64,000 nucleotides of DNA from an uncultured Dorea sp. (GTDB lineage: Bacteria; Bacillota_A; Clostridia; Lachnospirales; Lachnospiraceae). Shown one piece after another: positions 24,803 to 33,149 of the stretch. Below the pieces are notes generated by a model. That model did not search any database, was not told where the DNA came from, and worked only from the letters and a program-made list of their open reading frames with translations. The DNA is taken from positions 1 through 64,000 of the forward strand of contig CAJTRM010000015.1 in the NCBI GenBank assembly GCA_910578865.1. Reading direction: 5' to 3'. The first letter of the stretch is position 1. Every line of letters starts with the position of its first letter. A program made the position numbers and the translations under genes.

Positions 24803-24844
24803 AAAGCCCGGAGGATGGTAATATTATACCGTTCCCCGGGCTTT
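24803..24844 (-). terminator. Terminator of the dCache chemoreceptor gene
   Basis: AAAGCCCGG (24803-24811) pairs with CCGGGCTTT (24836-24844), with extra GGTA/TACC pairing inside. On the minus strand the stem is followed by CCTAT, on the plus strand by TTC, so it may work in both directions. It lies about 35 bases past the chemoreceptor stop. Confidence 0.65.
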
Positions 24845-24879
24845 TTCTATAGGTGAATATCTTATACGACACTTGTGTT

Positions 24880-26883
24880 TTACCGTCTCTTTAACCGGAA
24901 CTTTGCCACCAGGTCTTTGAGCATATTGGCCTGGCCGGACAGTTCTTCGCTGGCGGCGGCGCTCTTTTCAGCAGTGGCGAGGTTTGACTGTACAACGCCG
25001 GAGATCTGGTCGATCCCATGAATCACCTCTTCTGTGGCAGTTGCCTGTTCAGCGGAATATGCTGCAATCCCGTCAATGAGTTTGTTTACCTCCTCTGCCT
25101 GGTCTACGACTGCAAGCATAGATGCGGCAGTATCTTCTGCTACGTTGCTTCCTTCTGTTACCGCCTCTACCGTCTGATCGATCAGAAGAGTGGTATTCTT
25201 GGCAGCTTCAGAAGATTTGCTGGCAAGATTCCGCACTTCGTCTGCCACTACGGCAAATCCTTTGCCTGCTTCTCCGGCACGGGCAGCTTCCACTGCGGCA
25301 TTCAGAGCAAGAATATTTGTCTGGAATGCGATATCCTCAATCGTCTTGATAATGCTGTGGATCTCTGTGGATTTGCTGCTGATTTTCTGGATTGCCGAGT
25401 TCATGTGCTGCATCTTATTGTTACACTCCAGGATACTGCTTCCGACCTCTTTTGAAATCTGGCTGGCTTTTTTTGCACCCATTGCCGTTTTCTGTATTCC
25501 GTCAGATACTTCAGTAATATGGGAAGCAAGGCGTTCCACAGCTTCGTTTTGCTGTAAAGAACCCTGGGAGAGCGCCTGTGCTCCGTCGGATACATAGCCG
25601 GAGCCCTCTGCAACCTCACCGGCTGCTGTATTGATCTGTCCCATCGTCTCATTGAGAAACCGCGAGATTAAGTTCAAAGAGTCTTTAATTTTAGCAAACT
25701 CACCGACGTATTCGTGTGAGAGGGTGAAATTCAGGTTTCCGTGTGCAATTTCCTGTAATTTTTCTGAAATTTCATTGATATAATCTACATATTGGCGCAG
25801 TCTTGTTACAGTACGGTCAAAATTACCTGCAAGTTCGCCGAGTTCATCGTTGGAACTGTAGCTGATGGTCTGGTTCAGCTCGCCTTCCGCAATTTTTGCT
25901 GCGACCCTGTTCAGTTCAGCTACCGGCTTGCCTATAATGTTCCGCACGAGAAGGATAATCAGGATGACTGCAACAATGACTGCAAAGGCAGATACAGAAA
26001 GCATCATGCCTGTCAGCATTTTCAGATCGCTGAGCACTTCGGATTTTGATACGTAGGATACGGCCATCCAGTCGCTTCCGGATACCTCTGCAACCTGTAT
26101 GTAGGTGTTGTCATCATAGAGGGATAATCCGGTCTTCCCGTCTTTGATTTGTTTGGCTGCATATGCGTACATATCTTTACTGAATTCGTCGAGGCTGCGC
26201 CCGTTCATATCTTTGTCCCGATGCCCGATGATAGTATCGGTACGTGTATCTACAAGGAAGATTCCGCCGGTTTTCTCAAGTCTGATATTACTTACGATGT
26301 CAGATATGGAATCCAAATATACGTCGGCGGCGGCAACACCGAGAGTTTCCCCGTTGCTTTTCTTCAGTATTCCTGAGGCTCCCACTACATAGGACTGGCT
26401 GTCTTCATCAAAATATACATCCCCCAGAATAAAATCTTCTGACTGGATACCGTTTTTGTACCAGGATTTTTCCAGGGCATTGAACTCCGGTCCGGGTACA
26501 AAGGAAGCATGATATAAAGAACCGTCGGTCATTGCAACGTAAAGGCCGGCAGGATACGCTTTATTCTGGTCAACAGTGTGCCGGATATATTCCTTTATTT
26601 CCTCGATGTCCATGTCTTCATAAGAAATAGTGTCCCGCTGCATTTCAAGCATTGTCAGCGTTTTATTCATCCATGCGTTTGTTTCCTGAAGCGCTTTGTC
26701 TGTAGTTTCCTGGAGAAGATTTTCACTTTTGGCCAGCAGCGCGTCAGAAACACGGTTATATACGATCAGCAGAAGTACGGCAACCATAATTACGATTGTC
26801 ACTACAATTGCTCCAACAAGCTTTCCTGTAATGCCTCCTTTTCTTTTTCTGGCTTTTACTGCCGTGTTATCTTTTGTTTTCAT
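24880..26883 (-). CDS. Transmembrane methyl-accepting chemotaxis protein
   Basis: A 667-aa receptor. After a basic N-terminus come a membrane segment (about 21-43), an extracellular dCache-like sensor of about 245 residues (SYEDMDIEEIKEYIRHTVD; FLVDTRTDTIIGHRDKDMNG), a second membrane segment (about 290-315), a HAMP domain and the MCP signalling hairpin (FQTNILALNAAVEAARAGEA, KGFAVVADEVRNLA). dCache domains often bind amino acids or other small molecules. The start was set at 26883, where GGAG lies nine bases upstream; the longer frame adds 40 unlikely residues. No chemotaxis kinase genes are nearby. Confidence 0.9.
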   Translation of the reverse strand: MKTKDNTAVKARKRKGGITGKLVGAIVVTIVIMVAVLLLIVYNRVSDALLAKSENLLQETTDKALQETNAWMNKTLTMLEMQRDTISYEDMDIEEIKEYIRHTVDQNKAYPAGLYVAMTDGSLYHASFVPGPEFNALEKSWYKNGIQSEDFILGDVYFDEDSQSYVVGASGILKKSNGETLGVAAADVYLDSISDIVSNIRLEKTGGIFLVDTRTDTIIGHRDKDMNGRSLDEFSKDMYAYAAKQIKDGKTGLSLYDDNTYIQVAEVSGSDWMAVSYVSKSEVLSDLKMLTGMMLSVSAFAVIVAVILIILLVRNIIGKPVAELNRVAAKIAEGELNQTISYSSNDELGELAGNFDRTVTRLRQYVDYINEISEKLQEIAHGNLNFTLSHEYVGEFAKIKDSLNLISRFLNETMGQINTAAGEVAEGSGYVSDGAQALSQGSLQQNEAVERLASHITEVSDGIQKTAMGAKKASQISKEVGSSILECNNKMQHMNSAIQKISSKSTEIHSIIKTIEDIAFQTNILALNAAVEAARAGEAGKGFAVVADEVRNLASKSSEAAKNTTLLIDQTVEAVTEGSNVAEDTAASMLAVVDQAEEVNKLIDGIAAYSAEQATATEEVIHGIDQISGVVQSNLATAEKSAAASEELSGQANMLKDLVAKFRLKRR

Positions 26884-27235
26884 TTCTGCATCTCCTTCAA
26901 ACATTGTATTTAGTTTCTGATGCCTTCCCTGTACATAAATTGTAGGTCTTCCTGCACACGGAGCGTACCATAGTCTATAAAAAATTATAAATGAATCATA
27001 CAAAAATTACAATACAGCTATCATTGTTTTCGATATTTCAGACAATAATATCAATGAGTTTATTAAACAGCACATTATAAGGAAATATTTGTGCAAAATA
27101 GAATGAAGCTACTTTCAAAGACGGAAAGAAGGAACCTCTATTTGTGCAAAATGACTAAAAAATAAAATGGAAACAGGGGATGTACAGAGTGGAATTTGAA
27201 AAAAGTGAAAGAACTTTCAGAAGTGGATAAGTATA
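26884..27235. other. Intergenic region upstream of the nan operon
   Basis: AT-rich and without a credible gene. It contains the leader of the minus-strand chemoreceptor, the direct repeats at 27086-27152 and, at its right edge, the nan promoter. Nothing else stood out. Confidence 0.6.
27086..27152. promoter_or_regulatory. Paired TATTTGTGCAAAAT repeats, possible operator
   Basis: The 14-base sequence TATTTGTGCAAAAT occurs exactly at 27086-27099 and at 27139-27152, 53 bases apart centre to centre (about five helical turns). Its inner TTTGTGCAAAA is nearly palindromic (TTTG.GCAAA). The pair lies 85-150 bases upstream of the nan promoter, fitting a regulator that loops or binds cooperatively. 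The RpiR protein in the operon is an obvious candidate. Confidence 0.45.
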
Positions 27236-27264
27236 TTGAAAATGATTTCTTCGTCGGATATACT
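27236..27264 (+). promoter_or_regulatory. Promoter of the nan operon
   Basis: TTGAAA (27236-27241), a 17-base spacer and TATACT (27259-27264). Transcription would begin near 27271 and the nanE ATG is at 27312. Confidence 0.65.
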
Positions 27265-27311
27265 GAGTGACAGAAACAAGGCAAGGAACAAGACAAGGAA
27301 GGAGCAAAGAG

Positions 27312-28019
27312 ATGAAAGCGAATGTGGAACAATTGAAGGGCAGACTGGTGGTATCCTGTCAGGCTCTGCCGCATGAGCCTCTTCATTCTTCTTTTATTAT
27401 GGGAAGAATGGCAGTTGCGGCAAAGGAAGGGGGCGCGGCAGGAATCCGCGCCAATACAAAAGAGGATATTAAGGAGATTCAGTCCCTGACAGATCTTCCG
27501 GTCATCGGGATTGTCAAGAGAGATTACAGCGACAGTCATGTCTATATTACGCCAACTATAAAAGAAGTGGATGAGCTGATGGAGGTTCAGCCTGAGATTA
27601 TCGCAGTGGATGCTACGGGGGCGCTGCGTCCGGGGAATGTAACGCTGGATGATTTTTTCAGGCAGGTGAAAGAGAGATATCCGGATCAGCTTCTCATGGC
27701 CGACTGCTCGACTGTGGAGGAAGCAGTCCATGCAGATGAACTTGGATTTGATTTTATCGGGACTACAATGGTGGGCTATACCGAACAGAGCAAAGGGGAC
27801 AGGATTGAGGAAAATGATTTTGAGATCCTGAGGAGGATTATTGCACAGGTAAAGGGGAAGGTAATCGCAGAGGGGAATATTGACACACCTCAAAAAGCAA
27901 AACGGGTCATTGAGCTTGGTGCATTCAGTGTTGTGGTCGGATCTGTCATTACAAGGCCTCAATTGATCACCAGGTCATTTACAGAGGCGTTAGATGCGCC
28001 ACACGGAGACAGAGCATAA
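27312..28019 (+). CDS. nanE: N-acetylmannosamine-6-phosphate 2-epimerase
   Basis: Converts ManNAc-6-phosphate to GlcNAc-6-phosphate in sialic acid breakdown. TIM-barrel protein of 235 aa, the standard length. Family features are ALPHEPLHSSFIMGRMA near 17, KRDYSDSHVYITP near 70 (active-site Lys region) and IAEGNIDTPQKA near 188. Start at 27312 after AAGGAAGGAG; a longer frame reads through the ribosome site. First gene of the nan operon. Confidence 0.93.
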   Translation: MKANVEQLKGRLVVSCQALPHEPLHSSFIMGRMAVAAKEGGAAGIRANTKEDIKEIQSLTDLPVIGIVKRDYSDSHVYITPTIKEVDELMEVQPEIIAVDATGALRPGNVTLDDFFRQVKERYPDQLLMADCSTVEEAVHADELGFDFIGTTMVGYTEQSKGDRIEENDFEILRRIIAQVKGKVIAEGNIDTPQKAKRVIELGAFSVVVGSVITRPQLITRSFTEALDAPHGDRA

Positions 28020-28076
28020 TTTTTTAAGTCATAAAGGAACCCTTTCAACAAAATTTCAGAAAAGGAGAGAAGAACG

Positions 28077-28994
28077 ATGAGAGACCTTAACAAGTACAAA
28101 GGAGTGATTCCGGCATTTTATGCATGCTATGACGAAGCCGGAGAGATCAGCCCTGACGGCGTGCAGGCACTGACAAAATATTTTGTCAGAAAGGGCGTAA
28201 AGGGAGTCTATGTGAATGGTTCATCAGGAGAGTGCATCTATCAGAATGTGGAGGACAAAAAGATTGTCCTGGAAAATGTGATGAAGGCGGCGGAGGGAAA
28301 GCTGACGGTCATTGCACATGTGGCATGCAACAATACGAAGGACAGCATGGAGCTGGCACGGCACGCAGAGAGTCTTGGTGCAGATGCTATCGCAGCCATT
28401 CCGCCGATTTATTTCAGGCTGCCGGAATACGCCATTGCAAAATACTGGAATGATATCAGTGCCGCCGCACCGAACACAGATTTTGTGATCTACAATATTC
28501 CGCAGCTTGCAGGTGTTGCACTTACTGCGGGGCTGTTTGCAGAGATGAGGAAGAATCCGAATGTGATCGGAGTGAAGAATTCATCCATGCCGGTACAGGA
28601 TATCCAGATGTTTAAAGCACAGGCAGGGGAAGATTATGTAATTTTTAACGGGCCGGATGAGCAGTTCATCAGCGGGCGTGTGATCGGCGCGGAAGGTGCC
28701 ATCGGAGGCACCTACGGGGTGATGCCGGAACTGTTCCTTAAGATGGATGAATATGTGAGGTCAGGGGACTTTGGAAAAGCCAGGAAAATTCAGTATGCGG
28801 TAAATGAAGTGATCTATAAAATGTGTTCTGCCCATGGAAACATGTACGGAGTCATCAAGGCAATCCTCAAGGTCAATGAAGGACTGGAGCTTGGAGGAGT
28901 GAGAGAGCCGCTACCTGCTCTCATTGACAGTGATAGGAAAATTGTGGAAGAAGCTGCAAAGATGATTCGTGATGCAAAGGATGCGTATCTATAA
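28077..28994 (+). CDS. nanA: N-acetylneuraminate lyase
   Basis: Aldolase splitting sialic acid into ManNAc and pyruvate; DapA/NanA TIM-barrel superfamily, 305 aa. The Schiff-base Lys is K167 in GVKNSS, the catalytic Tyr is Y139 in IYNIPQ, and the carboxylate-binding loop is GSSGE at 48-52. Membership of the NAL branch rather than DapA is supported by the nanE, transporter and kinase neighbours. AGGAGAG precedes the ATG. Confidence 0.92.
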   Translation: MRDLNKYKGVIPAFYACYDEAGEISPDGVQALTKYFVRKGVKGVYVNGSSGECIYQNVEDKKIVLENVMKAAEGKLTVIAHVACNNTKDSMELARHAESLGADAIAAIPPIYFRLPEYAIAKYWNDISAAAPNTDFVIYNIPQLAGVALTAGLFAEMRKNPNVIGVKNSSMPVQDIQMFKAQAGEDYVIFNGPDEQFISGRVIGAEGAIGGTYGVMPELFLKMDEYVRSGDFGKARKIQYAVNEVIYKMCSAHGNMYGVIKAILKVNEGLELGGVREPLPALIDSDRKIVEEAAKMIRDAKDAYL

Positions 28995-29079
28995 AGTGCA
29001 GGGCGAAGGCGCGTGTACCGGAACCGGCCGGGATGCACGCCGGACAAAAGAAAATGAATGAGAATCAGGAGGAGAGAAG

Positions 29080-30585
29080 ATGCAAGGCTTTACAGTCATT
29101 GATTTAGTGATTTTAATTGTATATCTGGCGGCGGTATTGTTTGCCGGCCTTCATTTCGCAAAGAAGGAAATGAAAGGGAAAGAGTATTTTAAAGGAGACG
29201 GAACCGTGCCGTGGTGGGTGACCTCCGTATCCATATTTGCAACCTTATTAAGCCCCATATCCTTCCTGTCCCTGGCAGGGAATTCTTATGCAGGGACGTG
29301 GATCATGTGGTTTGCCCAGCTTGGTATGCTGCTGGCTATTCCGCTGACGATCCGGTTCTTCCTGCCGATCTACAGTAAACTGGATATCGATACTGCATAC
29401 CATTATCTGGAGCTGAGATTCGGAAGCAAGGGGCTTCGGGTGCTGGGAGCTGTGATGTTCATTATATACCAGGTGGGTCGGATGTCTATCATTATGTACC
29501 TGCCGTGTATGGTGCTGGGCAGCCTTACGGGTATTAGTGTAAATCTGCTGATTATCATCATGGGCGTGATTGCCATCATCTATTCTTATACGGGCGGATT
29601 GAAATCCGTGCTGTGGACAGATTTTATTCAGGGATCGGTCTTATTGATCGGCGTCACTTTCGCGCTTGTGTTTCTGCTTGTACACATTGACGGCGGTGCA
29701 GGGGCAGTTATAAAGGCGCTGACGGAAGAAGGGAAATTCCTGGCGGCAGACCAGCCTGTTTTTGACATTAATATTCTGAAAGACAGTGTCTTTATTATGA
29801 TCGTAGGCGCCGGCTTTAATACGATGGGTTCTTATGTTTCCAGCCAGGACATCGTACAGCGCTTTACTACGACTACTGATACAAAAAAATTGAATAAGAT
29901 GATGCTCACCAATGGTGCGCTGTCCATCTTTATTGCAACCGTATTTTATCTGATCGGTACCGGATTGTACGTGTTCTACCAGCAGAATGCACTTCCTCCG
30001 GCAGCGGCGCAGGATCAGATCTTTGCATCCTACATTGCGTTTGAGCTTCCGGTAGGTATCACAGGCCTCCTGCTGGCAGCCATCTATGCGGCGTCTCAGT
30101 CCACTCTGTCCACGGGGCTTAACTCTGTAGCGGCAAGCTGGACGCTGGATATTCAGGCGCGTCTGTCAAAGAAGGAATTAAGCTTTGAAAAACAGACGAA
30201 AATCGGCCAGTACGTGTCTCTGATCGTAGGCATTTTCTCGATTGTCGTATCTATGGTCCTGGCAAACGGAGGAGTCAAATCTGCATACGAATGGTTTAAC
30301 GGATTCATGGGGCTGGTGCTGGGTATTCTGATCGGGACATTTATCCTGGGAGCGTTTACAAAAGTTGCAAATACGTTCGGCGCGGCGCTGGCATTTATTG
30401 CCGCATCTGCAGTGATGGTGGGAATTAAGTATTTTACTCCGGCAGGGGCGGTTTCTATCTGGTCGTATTCTCTGATCTCTATTGCGGTGTCTCTTGTGGT
30501 GGGTATTCCGGCAAGCATCATCTGGAGAAAGGTGAAAAATGATACATCGGAACCTGCACTGAATACAACCGTGTACAGTAAATAA
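29080..30585 (+). CDS. Sodium:solute symporter, probable sialic acid importer
   Basis: SSS-family symporter of 501 aa with about 13 membrane segments, carrying substrate in with Na+. It has typical SSS features near the start (VPWWVTSVSIFATLLSPISF) and the GGLKSVLWTDFIQG signature near residue 170. Its place between nanA and the YhcH gene makes sialic acid the likely substrate, as for other SSS-type NanT proteins. AGGAGGAG ribosome site. Confidence 0.88.
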   Translation: MQGFTVIDLVILIVYLAAVLFAGLHFAKKEMKGKEYFKGDGTVPWWVTSVSIFATLLSPISFLSLAGNSYAGTWIMWFAQLGMLLAIPLTIRFFLPIYSKLDIDTAYHYLELRFGSKGLRVLGAVMFIIYQVGRMSIIMYLPCMVLGSLTGISVNLLIIIMGVIAIIYSYTGGLKSVLWTDFIQGSVLLIGVTFALVFLLVHIDGGAGAVIKALTEEGKFLAADQPVFDINILKDSVFIMIVGAGFNTMGSYVSSQDIVQRFTTTTDTKKLNKMMLTNGALSIFIATVFYLIGTGLYVFYQQNALPPAAAQDQIFASYIAFELPVGITGLLLAAIYAASQSTLSTGLNSVAASWTLDIQARLSKKELSFEKQTKIGQYVSLIVGIFSIVVSMVLANGGVKSAYEWFNGFMGLVLGILIGTFILGAFTKVANTFGAALAFIAASAVMVGIKYFTPAGAVSIWSYSLISIAVSLVVGIPASIIWRKVKNDTSEPALNTTVYSK

Positions 30586-30625
30586 TCGTGGGGAACATAT
30601 CTTGTGAGATGGAAAGGAGAGCGGC

Positions 30626-31075
30626 ATGATCTTTGGAAATATAAGGAGTCTTGAGGAGTACCTGTTTCTTGAGGGGGCGGTAAAAAGGTGCTTTGAATAT
30701 GCGGGTGCACATGATCTTTCCGTTTATGAAACAGGGAGGCATGACATTGACGGAGACCGTCTGTTTGTCAATATCGTGGAATATGAGACGGTGGGGGCGG
30801 ATGAGCGGTTCTGGGAGGCACACAGAGCGTATCTGGATGTGCACCTGATGCTTGTCGGTGAGGAGCAGATTGACTTGAATTTTATTCAGAACATGGATGT
30901 GAAGCCATTCATCCGGCAGGATGATTTCCTTCCGATGGACGGGGAGAAAAACAGCTCCGTCATATTGAGGGAAGGCGATTTCCTTATCTGTTATCCCAGT
31001 GACGGTCATCGGACGGCCGTTGCGGTGGATAGATCGGAGAAAATAAAAAAGGCAATTTTTAAAGTGCGTATATAA
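30626..31075 (+). CDS. YhcH/YjgK/YiaL family protein (NanQ-like)
   Basis: A 149-aa cupin-like protein of the DUF386 family. It carries the conserved ETGRHDIDGDRLFVNIVEYE stretch near 37 (ending in the paired Glu), HRAYLDVHLMLVGEE near 67 and PSDGHRTAVAVD near 128, which include the metal-binding His and Glu residues. In sialic acid operons the NanQ member opens or mutarotates the sugar ring. Likely the same role here. It ends just upstream of the MITE-like insertion. Confidence 0.85.
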   Translation: MIFGNIRSLEEYLFLEGAVKRCFEYAGAHDLSVYETGRHDIDGDRLFVNIVEYETVGADERFWEAHRAYLDVHLMLVGEEQIDLNFIQNMDVKPFIRQDDFLPMDGEKNSSVILREGDFLICYPSDGHRTAVAVDRSEKIKKAIFKVRI

Positions 31076-31080
31076 CGTAT

Positions 31081-31259
31081 ATAAATAAGTAACAGTTCAG
31101 CCTACGCCATTCGCAAAACCGCACTTACGTGCTTTCCGTTGCTTTGCAACTCTTTTTGCTCATCATCAGGCGCTCCGCTCATAGCCGGTGTAACGTGTTC
31201 ATTCATGCAAGCATGATTCACACGTTACACTGGCTATGGCTGAACTGTTACATAAATAA
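31081..31259. mobile_element. MITE-like element, 163 bp, with 8-bp target duplication
   Basis: The element proper is 31089-31251. Its ends are 14-base perfect inverted repeats, GTAACAGTTCAGCC (31089-31102) and its complement (31238-31251). It is flanked on both sides by the direct repeat ATAAATAA (31081-31088 and 31252-31259), a likely target-site duplication. It encodes no protein. The right half (31180-31238) folds into a long hairpin with 19-base arms and one wobble pair; the left half has smaller hairpins (GTTGC/GCAAC at 31138-31150). It lies between nanQ-like and ROK genes of one operon. Confidence 0.8.
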
Positions 31260-31399
31260 TGAGATGCGCAACACATCAGATTGCAGAAAATACAGGAATA
31301 TATTATAATAAAAGGAAAATGCCCGGGCTCGGAAGGACGAATGATACGGTACGGGCAGGAAGGGTTCCTTAAGATGCTTGAGGAGGAAGAAGAGTCATC

Positions 31400-32287
31400 A
31401 TGAAAAAGTATGTAAGCATTGACATTGGGGGCACTGCGATAAAATATGGGCTCCTGAATGAGACGGGGGAGATCATAAGGCGGGGCAAGATGCCCACTGA
31501 GGCATATAAAGGAGGCCCTTCTATCCTGGAAAAGGCAGCGGGGATCGTGGAAGAGTTTGCAGAGACTGAAAAAATTCATGGTATCTGCATTTCTACAGCA
31601 GGTATGGTAGATACTGAAAAGGGAGAGATCATCCACGCCGCTTATTTGATTCCGCAGTATACCGGAACACAGTTTAAGAAAATCATGGAAGAGCGTTTTC
31701 ACGTCCGGTGCGAGGTGGAAAATGATGTGAACTGTGCAGGGCTTGCGGAGGCGGTGACCGGCGTGTCAAAGGGGAGCAGCGTGTCGCTGATGCTGACTAT
31801 CGGCACCGGGATCGGCGGCTGTATCATCATTGACGGGAAAGTGTTCCGGGGCTGCAGCAACAGTGCCTGCGAGGTGGGCTATATGCACATGGCAGGCAGT
31901 GACTTTCAGACGCTGGCAGCTGCCAGCATCCTTACCCGGAAGGTGGCGGAATGGAAAAATGAGCCGGAGAGCGCCTGGAATGGCTATCACATTTTTGAAG
32001 AGGCAAAAAAGGGAGACGAGTTGTGCATCCGGGCTATTGACGAGATGGTAAATGTGCTGGGGCAGGGGATTGCCAATATCTGCTTTGTTCTGAACCCTGA
32101 AGTGGTGGTGCTTGGAGGCGGCATTATGGCACAGGAGGAATATTTAAAGGGGCGCATGGAGGAAGCTGTCGGGAGATATCTTTTTCCGGTGATCGCTTCC
32201 CACACGAGGATCGCATTTGCGAAGCACCAAAATGATGCCGGGATGCTGGGTGCATTTTACCATTTTATGCAGAGAGACAAGGAATAG
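31400..32287 (+). CDS. nanK: ROK-family kinase, probable N-acetylmannosamine kinase
   Basis: ROK sugar kinase of 295 aa, expected to phosphorylate ManNAc between NanA and NanE. The ATP motif is DIGGTAIKYG (8-17), the catalytic Asp is in ENDVNCAG (near 107), and a second phosphate motif is TIGTGIGGC near 135. The zinc-binding CXCGXXGC motif and its His, standard in ROK proteins, are absent: EVGYMHMAGSDF stands where EIGH and the Cys cluster would be. Zinc-free NanK enzymes are known, so this supports rather than weakens the call. GGAGG upstream. Confidence 0.82.
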   Translation: MKKYVSIDIGGTAIKYGLLNETGEIIRRGKMPTEAYKGGPSILEKAAGIVEEFAETEKIHGICISTAGMVDTEKGEIIHAAYLIPQYTGTQFKKIMEERFHVRCEVENDVNCAGLAEAVTGVSKGSSVSLMLTIGTGIGGCIIIDGKVFRGCSNSACEVGYMHMAGSDFQTLAAASILTRKVAEWKNEPESAWNGYHIFEEAKKGDELCIRAIDEMVNVLGQGIANICFVLNPEVVVLGGGIMAQEEYLKGRMEEAVGRYLFPVIASHTRIAFAKHQNDAGMLGAFYHFMQRDKE

Positions 32288-32294
32288 ATGCGCA

Positions 32295-33149
32295 ATGGAA
32301 TATTATGTGAAGTCCGTAGTTCCGATGATCGAATCGAACTATGATAATTTTACAAATGTGGAGAAAAATATTGCTGATTTTTTTATACAGAACCGAAAAA
32401 GAGTGGATTTTTCTGCAAAGGCGATCGCAGAGAGGCTGTATGTGTCGGAGGCGTCTCTGTCGCGCTTTGCAAAAAAATGCGGCTATCGGGGATACAGGGA
32501 GTTTGTATATCAATATGAAGAAACATTTGTAGAGAAGCAGGAATCTATGACGGGCAATACAAGGATGGTACTCAACGCCTATCAGGAACTGCTGAATAAA
32601 ACCTACAATCTTGTGGATGAGGCGCAGGTTACAAGGATCGGGCGTTACCTGAACGTGGCAGAGAGAGTGTTTGTGTGCGGCAAGGGAAGTTCAGGACTTA
32701 CTGCGAGGGAGATGGAACTGAGGTTTATGAGAATCGGCGTGGATATTGACTCGATCCAGGATACAGATCTGATGAGGATGCAGGCGGTCTTTCAGGATCG
32801 GAGAAGCCTGGTATTCGGAATCAGTATCAGCGGTGAGAAGGAGGATGTCCTGTATCTTCTGAACGAGGCGCACAAGCGCGGAGCCCGTACGGTGCTTTTG
32901 ACGGCGAAGAATAAAGGCATCTTTGACGAGTTCTGCGACGAGGTGGTCCTGGTGCCGTCTCTTAGATATCTCAACCACGGAAATGTGATCTCGCCCCAGT
33001 TCCCGATTCTGGTCATGCTGGATATTATTTATTCGTATTATGTGGATCAGGACAAGTTTGCCAAAGAGATTCTCCATGATAATACACTGAGGGCGCTGGA
33101 AGAGGGAAGTAAAAAAATAAATGCTGGGAGGGCAGGATATGATTATTAA
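32295..33149 (+). CDS. RpiR/MurR-family transcriptional regulator
   Basis: A 284-aa regulator with an N-terminal RpiR helix-turn-helix (AKAIAERLYVSEASLSRFAK near 40-60) and a C-terminal SIS domain that binds phospho-sugars (VFVCGKGSSGLTAREME near 130). Such proteins control sialic acid and amino-sugar genes in response to ManNAc-6P or GlcNAc-6P. It is coded inside the operon it presumably controls. The ATG at 32295 was preferred to a longer frame that overlaps the kinase gene by 70 bases. Confidence 0.87.
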   Translation: MEYYVKSVVPMIESNYDNFTNVEKNIADFFIQNRKRVDFSAKAIAERLYVSEASLSRFAKKCGYRGYREFVYQYEETFVEKQESMTGNTRMVLNAYQELLNKTYNLVDEAQVTRIGRYLNVAERVFVCGKGSSGLTAREMELRFMRIGVDIDSIQDTDLMRMQAVFQDRRSLVFGISISGEKEDVLYLLNEAHKRGARTVLLTAKNKGIFDEFCDEVVLVPSLRYLNHGNVISPQFPILVMLDIIYSYYVDQDKFAKEILHDNTLRALEEGSKKINAGRAGYDY

